Below are positions 1 to 7,974 of a stretch of DNA of 64,000 nucleotides, one piece after another (within the stretch, counting starts at the first letter, position 1; every line of letters begins with the position of its first letter). The position numbers were made by a program, and so were the translations under genes. This stretch comes from Paenibacillus silvae (GTDB lineage: Bacteria > Bacillota > Bacilli > Paenibacillales > Paenibacillaceae), in NCBI RefSeq assembly GCF_014639235.1, contig NZ_BMFU01000001.1, forward strand, positions 682,001 through 746,000, written 5' to 3'. The notes under the pieces are model-generated. The model was not told the DNA's origin. It searched no databases and was given only the letters and a program-made list of their open reading frames with translations.

Positions 1-2028
1 CTTGTGTGCAGATAATTGGAACGGATGCTCCTGCGGATCGAACCCATCGATTGTTGCATACAGCGTCAGGAATGCATGGGTGTTCACCAATGTATCGACC
101 ATTTTGGATTTGGCTTCCCCAACGATGCCCTTGGAGAAACGTTTGCTGTTCCATGGCGCGCTGTCAGACAGCAATGCCCAGCGGAACGCATCCGTACCGT
201 ATTCCTCGATAACCTCCCATGGGTCAATGACGTTGCCTTTGGATTTGGACATCTTCTGACCGTTCTCGTCCAGTACATGCCCTGTTGCCATAACGGCTTT
301 GTAAGGTGCTTTGCCTGTCAAAAGGGTGGACACCGCGAGCAGGCTGTAGAACCAGCCGCGCGTCTGGTCGATGCCTTCACAGATCATATCCGCCGGATAC
401 TGCTGTTCAAATACTTCTTTATTTTCAAAAGGATAGTGCTGCTGTGCAAACGGCATCGAGCCGCTGTCGAACCAGACATCAATCACTTCCGGCGTACGTT
501 TCATCTCGTATTTGCCACATGAGCTTAGCACCTTCACTTCATCCACATACGGCTTGTGCAGCTCGAGATTTTCAGGCACTTCTCCGATCGCACGGGCACG
601 AAGCTCAGCAATGCTGTGTGGTGCAAACTGTTCCCCTGTCTCTTCACATACCCAGATGTTCAGCGGCGTACCCCAGTAACGGTCACGGCTGATGTTCCAG
701 TCCACGAGGTCCTCCAGAAACTTCCCGAAGCGGCCTTCACGCACATGCCCTGGATACCATTCCACTTCGCTGTTATTGGCGATAAGCTGATCCTTGATCG
801 CTGTGGTCTGGATAAACCAGCTATCCATCGCATAGTACAGCAGCGGTGTATCACAGCGCCAGCAGAACGGGTAGCTGTGCTCGTATTTTTCCTTGCTGAA
901 CAAACGACCATTTTCCGATAGGTATCTGACGATGTCGATGTCGCAATCCTTCACAAATCGGCCAGCAAAATCCGTCACTTGAGCAACAAATTTGCCTTCC
1001 AGATCAACCATATTGACAAAGCTGATGCCGTTCTCGCGGCATACACGATAGTCATCTTCACCGTGTGCAGGAGCCATGTGAACGATACCCGTACCGCTTG
1101 CATCCGTTACAAAGGACGCCCCTAACACGATATTTGTTTTCTCTGCCTGAACATAATTAAATGGCGGACTGTAGGTTTTGCCAACCAGATCGGCGCCCTT
1201 CAGAGTGCCAATGATCTCATATTCACCTTTGCTGTCCTTCATGACCTTCTCTACAAGATTGGTTGCCATGATGTATACTTCATCGTTCTGACGAACACGG
1301 GAATAATCCATGTCCGGGTTGACCGCAAGTGCCACGTGAGAAGGCAGTGTCCAAGGTGTTGTCGTCCAGGCCAGCACGAACTCACCGCTATCATGCAGTT
1401 TGAACTTGGCTGTAGCACTCAGGTCTTTGACATCCTTATAGCCTTGTGCAACTTCATGCGAGCTCAACGTTGTCTGACAGGAAGGACAGTACGGGCTAAC
1501 GCGATGACCGCGATACAGTAGCCCTTTTTCGTGAATGGTCGCAAGGATGTTCCATACACTTTCGATGTAGTTGTTATCGAGCGTGATGTATGGATTATCC
1601 ATGTCCGTCCAGTAACCGATGCCTTCCGTCAAGTCGCGCCATTGCTGCTCGTATTCAAATACGCTCGCTTTACATTCGTTGATGAATTTCTCCACACCGT
1701 AATCTTCGATCTCCCACTTGTGAGAGATACCCAATTTCTTCTGTACTCCGAGCTCTACCGGCAAACCATGGGTATCCCATCCGGCTTTACGAACGACACG
1801 GTAACCCTTCATCGTATTGTAACGACCAACAAAATCCTTGATTACACGTCCGAGCACGTGCCCGATATGAGGTTTACCGTTCGCTGTAGGCGGGCCTTCA
1901 TAGAAGACAAAGTTTGGCTTGCCCTCCCGATTTTCAATGGAACGTTTAAAGGTGTTCTCTGTCTTCCATTTATTTAACATGCGTAATTCTCTCGCACGTG
2001 CTTTCTCTTTGACGTCAACTCGCTGCAT
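1..2028 (-). CDS. ileS: Isoleucyl-tRNA synthetase (type 2), 3' end outside window
   Basis: Charges tRNA-Ile with isoleucine in the cytoplasm. About 676 codons are visible and the C-terminal third lies beyond position 1. The class I signature HIGH lies at 1858-1869 and the KMSKS loop at 241-255. The motifs GPPTANGKPHIGH and WDTHGLPVE, and continuous similarity to the Thermus/eukaryote-like form, point to type 2 IleRS rather than the B. subtilis type 1 enzyme. The ATG at 2028 follows a purine-rich site (GAAGGGAAG) and is preceded by a T-box leader, so expression should respond to uncharged tRNA-Ile. It follows divIVA, as in other Bacillales. Family assignment is very sure; the type 2 call is from remembered motif comparison. 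Confidence 0.96.
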   Translation of the reverse strand, partial: MQRVDVKEKARARELRMLNKWKTENTFKRSIENREGKPNFVFYEGPPTANGKPHIGHVLGRVIKDFVGRYNTMKGYRVVRKAGWDTHGLPVELGVQKKLGISHKWEIEDYGVEKFINECKASVFEYEQQWRDLTEGIGYWTDMDNPYITLDNNYIESVWNILATIHEKGLLYRGHRVSPYCPSCQTTLSSHEVAQGYKDVKDLSATAKFKLHDSGEFVLAWTTTPWTLPSHVALAVNPDMDYSRVRQNDEVYIMATNLVEKVMKDSKGEYEIIGTLKGADLVGKTYSPPFNYVQAEKTNIVLGASFVTDASGTGIVHMAPAHGEDDYRVCRENGISFVNMVDLEGKFVAQVTDFAGRFVKDCDIDIVRYLSENGRLFSKEKYEHSYPFCWRCDTPLLYYAMDSWFIQTTAIKDQLIANNSEVEWYPGHVREGRFGKFLEDLVDWNISRDRYWGTPLNIWVCEETGEQFAPHSIAELRARAIGEVPENLELHKPYVDEVKVLSSCGKYEMKRTPEVIDVWFDSGSMPFAQQHYPFENKEVFEQQYPADMICEGIDQTRGWFYSLLAVSTLLTGKAPYKAVMATGHVLDENGQKMSKSKGNVIDPWEVIEEYGTDAFRWALLSDSAPWNSKRFSKGIVGEAKSKMVDTLVNTHAFLTLYATIDGFDPQEHPFQLSAHK

Positions 2029-2138
2029 GCTGCTCAACTTCCCTTCTCTTATTAAACTCAATATTGGATTGCTCGCGACGAGCACTTCAACCTCTTCAGG
2101 TTTTCCTTGCCTTCCGTCCAACCGCCGTTTGAGAACAC

Positions 2139-2445
2139 AAAAAAACCTCATCCCTGGAAAGGGACGAGGTTCTGCTCGCGTTACCACCCTAATTCTGTTC
2201 ATCACAAACCACATTCAGATCACTCTGAGTATGCTCTGTCATCAACAGCGCTTAAGCCCCGCTGTAATGCTGCAGGGTACCGTTATAACGTACGGCTTAC
2301 GGTTCGGCTTACACACGGTTATGCTTATACCGCTTCAGCGTCACTTCTCCGGGAAGATATTCGGCTATAACTCATCCGTTGGTTTGCACCAGACACCAAC
2401 TCTCTGAGGGATGAGATCATAACGTACTGAGCCCGTCATGGAATC
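2139..2445 (-). promoter_or_regulatory. T-box leader of ileS (isoleucine specifier)
   Basis: On the minus strand this leader contains stem I with an AGTA motif, the distal AGAGAG/GGTGCAAACC elements and a GAA-T-ATC specifier loop, which puts the Ile codon ATC at 2356-2358. The T-box core AGGGTGGTAACGCG lies at 2177-2190, and its TGGT can pair with the ACCA end of tRNA-Ile. The terminator is the hairpin ACCTCGTCCC...AGGGATGAGGT followed by seven T at 2139-2170. Uncharged tRNA-Ile should favour the antiterminator and allow ileS transcription. The 5' limit is approximate. Confidence 0.93.
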
Positions 2446-2505
2446 ACTATTCAATATGAATATAGTTATAGCTTCTTTGCCCGCAAAAGTCAACCGGGCG
2501 GCAGA

Positions 2506-3015
2506 CTAATAAATTTCTTTCATCTCCCGCTCACGGTCCTTTACTTCCTGTTCCCGGCTCTCCAGCGCTTCCCAGCCATCCTGAGTCAGCAATTCAAGCT
2601 GAGCTTCTACAAGCGTGCGGAACCGTGCTCGATAGATCGAAGCCTGCTTTTTCAGTTCTTCCACTTCCAAAGCAATCTTGCGAGACTTGCCAAGCGCTTC
2701 GTTCACGATTCGGTCAGCATTTTTCTCTGCTTCCTTCACGATGAGCTGCGCTTCTTTCTTCGCATTATTTTTCACGTCATCAGCAGCTTCCTGTGCAATG
2801 ATGATTGTTTTGCTAAGCGTTTCCTCAATCGTAGCAAAATGATCCAGCTTCTCCTGAACGGACAGCAACTGATTGCTCAGCTCCTTGTTCTCGCGAATGA
2901 CGCCTTCGTAGTCTTTGATGACTTGATCCAGAAATTCATTGACTTCATCCTCGTCATACCCGCGCAAGCGTCGGGAGAATTCCTTGTTATGTATGTCCAG
3001 CGGCGTTAATGGCAT
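2506..3015 (-). CDS. divIVA: Cell-division/polarity protein DivIVA
   Basis: 169-residue coiled-coil protein that recognises curved membrane at septa and poles and recruits division and sporulation partners. The N-terminus MPLTPLDIHNKEFSRRLRGY and the following DEDEVNEFLDQV are the classic DivIVA membrane-binding domain. The rest (about 35-165) is charged, heptad-like coiled coil rich in Glu, Lys and Ala. A GTG three codons upstream (3024) is in frame, but the AGGAGG site at the right distance favours the ATG at 3015. It sits between ylmH and ileS as in B. subtilis. The long upstream gap suggests its own promoter. Confidence 0.96.
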   Translation of the reverse strand: MPLTPLDIHNKEFSRRLRGYDEDEVNEFLDQVIKDYEGVIRENKELSNQLLSVQEKLDHFATIEETLSKTIIIAQEAADDVKNNAKKEAQLIVKEAEKNADRIVNEALGKSRKIALEVEELKKQASIYRARFRTLVEAQLELLTQDGWEALESREQEVKDREREMKEIY

Positions 3016-3263
3016 GCTGTCCACCTCCTGTAAAAATTCCTTCCCATTTCAGAGAAGGTTTGCAGCACATGGGTTCCACCCAAGAAGCCGTAACAAGACA
3101 CCTGTAGCTGGTATCCGGTACGGATGAAGGACCTGTCTCGACTTATCAGAGGTCCATTGACAACATGTACTTTAATGTATATCGGAAACACCAAGTATTT
3201 TTTTACCCTTTTACCCTTTACGTTTAACATTTCGACAAGAATTCAGATTATCCTGCAACATGA
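3016..3263 (-). other. divIVA upstream region with small hairpins
   Basis: No gene is seen. On either strand it contains three short inverted repeats: TGGGT/ACCCA at 3070-3082, ATCCG/CGGAT at 3113-3125 and GGACCT/AGGTCC at 3129-3155. They would lie in the divIVA leader if transcription starts further right. A convincing sigma-A promoter could not be placed. Confidence 0.35.
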
Positions 3264-4046
3264 TCAAGCAAATTTCCCGATTTTCACCCTGCAGCGTCCC
3301 TTTTTGGTCATTCCTTCCTGCTCCAGCACCTTAAAACGACCAAACCCTTGAATAGACACGATATCTCCTGCCTTGAGCGGTTTCGAGGGATCTTCCACCA
3401 CTTTCCAGTTCACCTTGCAGCGCCCTGCCTTGATGGGAACCAGCACCTTGCTGCGGCTCAATCGATACACATCCGCACAGATGCCATCAAGCCGCAAGGA
3501 AGCAACGGTAATATCTATGGTGTCCAATTTTGTCTCAGACCATTTCATCTGATCCAGCGGCAGCAGCTCCGTGAACACATGTAACCGGTGGACCTGATTC
3601 AGTTGAAGCGATAAAAAAGCGCCGGTTTCTGCTGCCACAACCGTGTGGCAGCCTTCCTCCAGCACTTGAATGTCTCCGATCTTGCCACGCTTCATCCCGA
3701 GTCCGAGCAGGGAACCCATGTAGTCCCCATGCTCCAGCTCCGAAATCTTTGCATCATCTGACGTGATGCTGAGCACCTGCATTCCCATATCTTCCTCATC
3801 GAGATAACGATAGTCCGGTGCAATTAATGCCCGTTTGCGTTCAGCCGCCTCATATCCGCCATCCAGACGAACCTGAACGTCCTGACTGCGATTAACCAAG
3901 GATTGCAAAATAAAGACCTGTCTTGGATCAAGAAAGTCGGTGAGCTTCATGTCATGATACTTGCTCGCCCGCTCAATCCAGTCGGAGGCTTTATCTACAA
4001 AATCCCGCTCATCATGGCTAAAATGTTCGTAAATTTCATTACTCAT
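3264..4046 (-). CDS. ylmH: YlmH, S4-domain RNA-binding protein
   Basis: 260-residue YlmH family protein. The C-terminal part (about 185-255) has the S4 RNA-binding fold pattern, RLDGICADVYRLSR followed by GDIVSIQGFGRFKV. The N-terminal part is the YlmH-specific domain. In B. subtilis, YlmH (RqcP2) binds obstructed 50S subunits and assists ribosome-associated quality control. The ATG at 4046 follows a GGGTGACA site. It sits between ylmG and divIVA, the conserved order in Firmicutes, and is probably cotranscribed with sepF-ylmG. The family call is secure; the quality-control role is inferred from the B. subtilis relative. Confidence 0.93.
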   Translation of the reverse strand: MSNEIYEHFSHDERDFVDKASDWIERASKYHDMKLTDFLDPRQVFILQSLVNRSQDVQVRLDGGYEAAERKRALIAPDYRYLDEEDMGMQVLSITSDDAKISELEHGDYMGSLLGLGMKRGKIGDIQVLEEGCHTVVAAETGAFLSLQLNQVHRLHVFTELLPLDQMKWSETKLDTIDITVASLRLDGICADVYRLSRSKVLVPIKAGRCKVNWKVVEDPSKPLKAGDIVSIQGFGRFKVLEQEGMTKKGRCRVKIGKFA

Positions 4047-4062
4047 CTATGTCACCCTTAGC

Positions 4063-4332
4063 CTAGTATACAAAATACCGAAGTACCGAGATTAACCCGA
4101 CAAGCGCAAGTCGAAGAACAAGCAATGCAACGATCGGGGAAATATCCAGCACGCCAAACAAAGGCGGAATAAACCGGCGGAAAGGACTTAAATACGGCTC
4201 CACAAATTTGCCTAACAATTCACCGATGAAGCTTTCCCGCGCGTTAGGAAGCCATGACATCAATATGTAGACAATGACCATGTAAAAATAAATCTGATAT
4301 AGCGTTGACAATATAACTTCAACTTGATACAA
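4063..4332 (-). CDS. ylmG: YlmG/YggT family membrane protein
   Basis: 89-residue integral membrane protein with two hydrophobic segments (about residues 5-27 and 63-87) separated by a loop with the typical ESFIGELLGKFVEPYLSPFR pattern of the YggT/YlmG family. The family is linked genetically to cell division and, in plastids, to nucleoid and thylakoid organisation; its molecular function is not settled. The start is probably a TTG at 4332, eight bases after GAGGTGA. It is packed between sepF (7-bp gap) and ylmH (16-bp gap), which argues for one transcript. Confidence 0.92.
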   Translation of the reverse strand: MYQVEVILSTLYQIYFYMVIVYILMSWLPNARESFIGELLGKFVEPYLSPFRRFIPPLFGVLDISPIVALLVLRLALVGLISVLRYFVY

Positions 4333-4339
4333 AAGCGGC

Positions 4340-4807
4340 TCACCTCATTCTGTTATAATCTTGCTCGCTGTCAGCCAGTATTTCCGTAATGGTTCCCTGA
4401 ATTTCAACCGTATCTGGCGTACAGAGAAAAATGTTGCCGCCAATTTTAGATATACCGCCACCCAGTGCGTATACCGTGCCGCTCAGAAAATCTATGACAC
4501 GCAACGCCTGATCCTGACGGATTCGCTGCAGATTGACCACAACAGTACGATGTGAGCGAAGATGGTCGGCGATCTCCTGTGCTTCGTCATAAGAACGAGG
4601 TTCATACAGGACAACTTTAACATTTTTCTGGGAATGAATGCTGACCACATTATTACCCCTTTGGTTTCTACGTTTATCTAACGCAGAGGTTTCATTTTCT
4701 TGCTGCTCTGGCTCTTGTTCCTCCTGTGCAGCAAGCCGCTCACGCTCTACAATCTCTTCCTCTTCCTGAAGTCCAAGGAAATTCATAAATTTATTCATTA
4801 CGCCCAT
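4340..4807 (-). CDS. sepF: Cell division protein SepF
   Basis: 155-residue protein that binds membrane through its N-terminal helix (MNKFMNFLGL) and FtsZ through its C-terminal domain, bundling filaments and anchoring the Z ring alongside FtsA. After an acidic Gln/Glu-rich linker (about 15-50), the SepF core runs from NVKVVLYEPRSYDEAQEIAD to the C-terminus and includes VVVNLQRI and DFLSGTVYALGG. The ATG at 4807 follows GAGGAGG. Its start overlaps the end of ylmE by ten bases, so translation may be coupled. Length and order match B. subtilis. Confidence 0.97.
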   Translation of the reverse strand: MGVMNKFMNFLGLQEEEEIVERERLAAQEEQEPEQQENETSALDKRRNQRGNNVVSIHSQKNVKVVLYEPRSYDEAQEIADHLRSHRTVVVNLQRIRQDQALRVIDFLSGTVYALGGGISKIGGNIFLCTPDTVEIQGTITEILADSEQDYNRMR

Positions 4808-5508
4808 CGTGTTCCCTCCTCTTTTCCTACGAGTATTGATCCAAGCCGCACCCAGGTCGCCCCTTCTTCAATGGCTACTTCGAAATCGTTGGACATGCCC
4901 ATTGACAGTTCCGTCAGCGGCTGTGCTGTCAACGCTTGTCCATTCAGATCATCTCTCAGCTCACGCAGCCCTCGAAATACAGGACGCGTCATCTCTGGAT
5001 CTTCCTCATGAGGTGCCATCGTCATCAGACCGATGACATTGAGGTTGTTCAACGATTGAATTTCTTTCAAAAATGAACTTGCCTGTTCAGGCTGCAAGCC
5101 ATACTTGCTCTCTTCACCCGAAATATTCACCTGCATAAATGTGTTCACCGTCAAGCCGATTGAGCCAGCTTTTTTATCCAGTTCCTTGGCCAGTGACAAA
5201 CGATCCAGTGAATGAATGTATGCAAACCTGCCAATGACGTCCTTCACTTTGTTTGTCTGCAGATGACCGATAAAATGCCAGGTGCCCTTCTGTCCGAAAG
5301 CTTCCCATTTTGCCTGTGCATCCTGCCAGCGATTCTCACCAATATGCTCAAGACCATGTTCAAGCACAGACCCTGTCGTTTGCAATGAGACATATTTCGT
5401 GACCGCAATCACATTCACATGCTCACGCTGACGATCGCTGCGCTTGCACGCATCTTCAATCTTCTGATTAACTTGTTGTATACGCTCCTCCAATGACACA
5501 GAGGTCAC
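4798..5508 (-). CDS. ylmE: YggS/YlmE family PLP homeostasis protein
   Basis: 236-residue alanine-racemase-fold protein of the PLPBP (YggS) family, which carries pyridoxal phosphate and helps balance the B6 and amino-acid pools without racemase activity. The PLP lysine is in VIAVTKYV near the N-terminus. Family motifs are HIGENRWQDAQAKW, WHFIGHLQTNK, MQVNISGEESKYG and the C-terminal LSMGMSNDFEVAIEEGATWV. It overlaps the pgeF stop. The GTG at 5508 is listed, but a second GTG at 5499 lies five bases after AGGTGA and may be the real start. Confidence 0.93.
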   Translation of the reverse strand: MTSVSLEERIQQVNQKIEDACKRSDRQREHVNVIAVTKYVSLQTTGSVLEHGLEHIGENRWQDAQAKWEAFGQKGTWHFIGHLQTNKVKDVIGRFAYIHSLDRLSLAKELDKKAGSIGLTVNTFMQVNISGEESKYGLQPEQASSFLKEIQSLNNLNVIGLMTMAPHEEDPEMTRPVFRGLRELRDDLNGQALTAQPLTELSMGMSNDFEVAIEEGATWVRLGSILVGKEEGTRWA

Positions 5509-6401
5509 CTCTCTTCCAGCCCAATCCAGCTTGCCATTCTTCCTGTAGTCCCGTTCTCCTTACGATAAGAGAAAAAAATCTCAGGATGACAACTTGTACA
5601 CCATGTTGTACATTCGATATGATCCGGCAATATTCCTGCTTTCATCATAATGTGTCGATTACATTCTTTCAAGTTTAACATCGTTTTGCCGTCTGCAGCT
5701 GGGGTATATATGCTTCTGGATACAGAACGCTCGTATTCATCATTACCCTGGGGCTCATCGAGCCAAACCCGGACATGCTGCATCACAGCCTCATCTACTT
5801 CATAACAGCATTCCCCGATCGATGGACCGATAGCCGCCCGGATATCTTCCCTCCGGCTTCCATACTCGCGTTCCATCGTTTCCACCATAGAGACAGCAAT
5901 GCCTGCTACCGTGCCTTTCCATCCCGCATGTGCAAGGCCTACAGCCTGTTTCACAGGGTCATAGAAATACAGCGGAACACAATCAGCGTAAAATGAAGTC
6001 AGTAGCACACCAGGCACATTGGTCACCAGGCCATCCGTATCCTGTAAGGCCGATTGACGATCCAGCAGCCCTCTGCCGCGCTCTGCAGCAGTAATAACAG
6101 CTACATGCTTGCCATGCACCTGCTCTCCGCAGGTCCAGGCCTCCAGTGCAAAAGCAAGCTTACCCGTAACAAGACGCCGATTGCTCAATACAGCTTCAGC
6201 GTCGTCCCCGACATGATATGCACAATTGAGTGAAGCGTAAGGCGCTTGACCAACGCCACCATGTCTGGTTGTGAATCCGGCCGTCAACCTTTCGAACGAT
6301 TGCCAAGGTTGAATGTATAACAAAAGTGGATCTTGATCATTACGATACGTTTGCTCAGCTATTTCCTTCGTTACATTTTTGTCCAATACAAATGGTTCCA
6401 T
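5505..6401 (-). CDS. pgeF: Multicopper-laccase-fold purine nucleoside phosphorylase YlmD/PgeF
   Basis: 298-residue DUF152 (YfiH/YlmD) family protein. Relatives phosphorolyse adenosine, inosine and guanosine and have been proposed to remove misincorporated peptidoglycan precursors. Metal-site motifs are visible: FTTRHGGVG near residue 45, ADCVPLYFYD and GLAHAGWKGTVAG in the middle, and IGECCYEV with TWCTSCHPEIFFSYRKENGTTGRMA at the C-terminus. The start at 6401 follows GGTGAGAG. It is upstream of and overlapping ylmE, the usual Firmicute arrangement. Both activities are from relatives. Confidence 0.92.
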   Translation of the reverse strand: MEPFVLDKNVTKEIAEQTYRNDQDPLLLYIQPWQSFERLTAGFTTRHGGVGQAPYASLNCAYHVGDDAEAVLSNRRLVTGKLAFALEAWTCGEQVHGKHVAVITAAERGRGLLDRQSALQDTDGLVTNVPGVLLTSFYADCVPLYFYDPVKQAVGLAHAGWKGTVAGIAVSMVETMEREYGSRREDIRAAIGPSIGECCYEVDEAVMQHVRVWLDEPQGNDEYERSVSRSIYTPAADGKTMLNLKECNRHIMMKAGILPDHIECTTWCTSCHPEIFFSYRKENGTTGRMASWIGLEER

Positions 6402-6463
6402 TCTCTCACCTCACAACTTCCAGTGTACCAAATGAGCAGAGTTCTGTCTCACTCACTTATCAT

Positions 6464-6856
6464 TTATATCGTTCTGCGCTGACTCCGATTCAGGCGTTCC
6501 AGCCGTTCTGCACGGTCGGTGCGGCTCTGCCGCTGCTCATCGTATAACCGAGCTTCCCGCTCACGCTCATCATAGGTCTGTTCTTTTACCTCATCCATTT
6601 TCACAAGAATGACGTCAGAACCGATTTTCACAATATTTCTCCAGGGAATGATGAGATCCGTCCCCCCGCCGAACAGCCCCATAAAACGACTGTAACCCGG
6701 TACAACGATAGCCTCAATTCTGCCCTGCTGCAGGTCCAGTTCCAGATCGCTAATCTGTCCAAGGCGTTTGCCATCCGTGATATTAATAACATCCTTCGTT
6801 TGAAAATCGGAAATTTTCATACCGCGCGAAGCCGGCTCATTTGTATTCACTCTCAT
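6464..6856 (-). CDS. ylmC: YlmC/YmxH family PRC-barrel protein
   Basis: 130-residue protein. The PRC-barrel part, MKISDFQTKDVINITDGKRL through IIPWRNIVKIGSDVILV, matches the short YlmC/YmxH sporulation-associated family. The C-terminal 40 residues are an Arg/Glu-rich charged tail, longer than in YlmC of B. subtilis. The start is uncertain: ATG at 6856 sits directly behind GGGGGCGGAAGGA, while a GTG two codons later has better spacing to AAGGA; homologues often begin at the internal MKISDF. Function unknown. It lies between sigG and pgeF as in relatives. Confidence 0.85.
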   Translation of the reverse strand: MRVNTNEPASRGMKISDFQTKDVINITDGKRLGQISDLELDLQQGRIEAIVVPGYSRFMGLFGGGTDLIIPWRNIVKIGSDVILVKMDEVKEQTYDEREREARLYDEQRQSRTDRAERLERLNRSQRRTI

Positions 6857-7013
6857 TCCTTCCGCCCCCTGTTAACACTCGTCTCCCGTTCTTCATCCAT
6901 CTATATTTAATATATGTCCTTTGGGTGAAAAATGTCCTGTTTTTTCGCTTGTATGCTCCAAAAGCATAAACGAAAGAGTGGCTTCAGCTGCAAATTTTGC
7001 TATGGCTATGCAC

Positions 7014-7056
7014 AAAAAAAGGACGATTAATGGAATTGTTATCCGATCAATCGCCC
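7014..7056 (-). terminator. Rho-independent terminator after sigG
   Basis: Read leftwards, the stem GGGCGATT...AATCGTCC (7049-7056 with 7021-7028, one G-T pair) is followed directly by a run of seven T. It lies 25 bases beyond the sigG stop codon and should separate sigG from ylmC. Confidence 0.8.
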
Positions 7057-7080
7057 TTTTACTTATTTCACACGATCATA

Positions 7081-7863
7081 CTAAGACTTCACATGTTTCT
7101 GCATCTGTTGTATGGCTGATTTTTCAAGCCGTGAAACCTGCGCCTGTGATATCCCGATTTCATCTGCAACTTCCATTTGCGTTTTTCCTTCAAAGAAGCG
7201 CATCGACAAAATCATCTTTTCCCTCTGGCCGAGTCGGTGCATCGCTTCGCGCAAAGCGATCTCCTCGATCCAGGACACATCTTTGTTTTTGTCATCACTG
7301 ATCTGATCCATCACATAGATCGGGTCCCCGCCGTCGTGATAGATCGGTTCAAACAGGGATACCGGGTCCTGGATCGCATCGAGTGCAAAAACAACATCTT
7401 CCTTCGGCACGTTCAGCGCCTCGGAAATTTCAAATATCGTCGGTTCGCGTGAATTTTTATTGGTCAGGCTGTCCCGAACCTGAAGTGCCTTATAGGCAAT
7501 GTCCCGCAAAGAACGGGATACTCGAATCGGGTTATTGTCACGCAGATATCTGCGAATCTCACCGATAATCATCGGTACCGCATAGGTTGAAAATTTGACA
7601 TTCTGGGATAAATCAAAATTATCAATGGCTTTCATCAGGCCGATGCAGCCGACCTGGAACAGATCATCGACAAACTCCCCCCGATTGTTAAAACGTTGAA
7701 TGACACTGAGTACCAGACGCAGGTTACCATTCACCAATTTCTCTCTTGCTGAGCGATCATGGTGCTGTTGAAGGGAATGAAATAATTCCCTCATTTCAAT
7801 ATTGGTGAGAACAGGCAGTTTTGCGGTGTCCACCCCACAAATCTCGACTTTGTTTCGGGTCAT
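7081..7863 (-). CDS. sigG: Sporulation sigma factor SigG (late forespore)
   Basis: 260-residue sigma-70 family factor that directs RNA polymerase to late forespore genes after engulfment. Region 2 is seen as DDLFQVGCIGLMKAIDNFDL and FSTYAVPMIIGEIRRYLRD. Region 4 helix-turn-helix is QMEVADEIGISQAQVSRLEK. The N-terminus MTRNKVEICGVDTAKLPVLT is characteristic of SigG and separates it from SigF. Length equals that of B. subtilis SigG. It follows sigE at a distance of 111 bp, with a forespore-type promoter in that gap (see separate entry). Confidence 0.97.
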   Translation of the reverse strand: MTRNKVEICGVDTAKLPVLTNIEMRELFHSLQQHHDRSAREKLVNGNLRLVLSVIQRFNNRGEFVDDLFQVGCIGLMKAIDNFDLSQNVKFSTYAVPMIIGEIRRYLRDNNPIRVSRSLRDIAYKALQVRDSLTNKNSREPTIFEISEALNVPKEDVVFALDAIQDPVSLFEPIYHDGGDPIYVMDQISDDKNKDVSWIEEIALREAMHRLGQREKMILSMRFFEGKTQMEVADEIGISQAQVSRLEKSAIQQMQKHVKS

Positions 7864-7897
7864 CGTGATTTACCTCCCAAGGAGAAACATTAATGTA

Positions 7898-7926
7898 CAT
7901 TATCTCCGGGGCAGGCTTTTTTATTC
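7898..7926 (-). promoter_or_regulatory. Putative SigF/SigG-type promoter of sigG
   Basis: On the minus strand GAATA (7926-7922) and GGAGATAATG (7907-7898) are separated by 14 bases. The downstream element fits GGNRAYAMTW at 9 of 10 positions and the upstream one fits GYWTA at 4 of 5. It lies 34 bases before the sigG start codon. SigF-dependent transcription of this gene is established in B. subtilis; the assignment here is by pattern only. Confidence 0.5.
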
Positions 7927-7974
7927 GTAGTTGGCACCCTTGCCAGTAATACCCATTCTTTCTTTTTAACCCGA

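Noticed and set aside
3050..3090. Second T-box, suggested by GGGTGGAACC upstream of divIVA
   Set aside because: There is no stem I, specifier loop or terminator, and divIVA is not an amino-acid gene.
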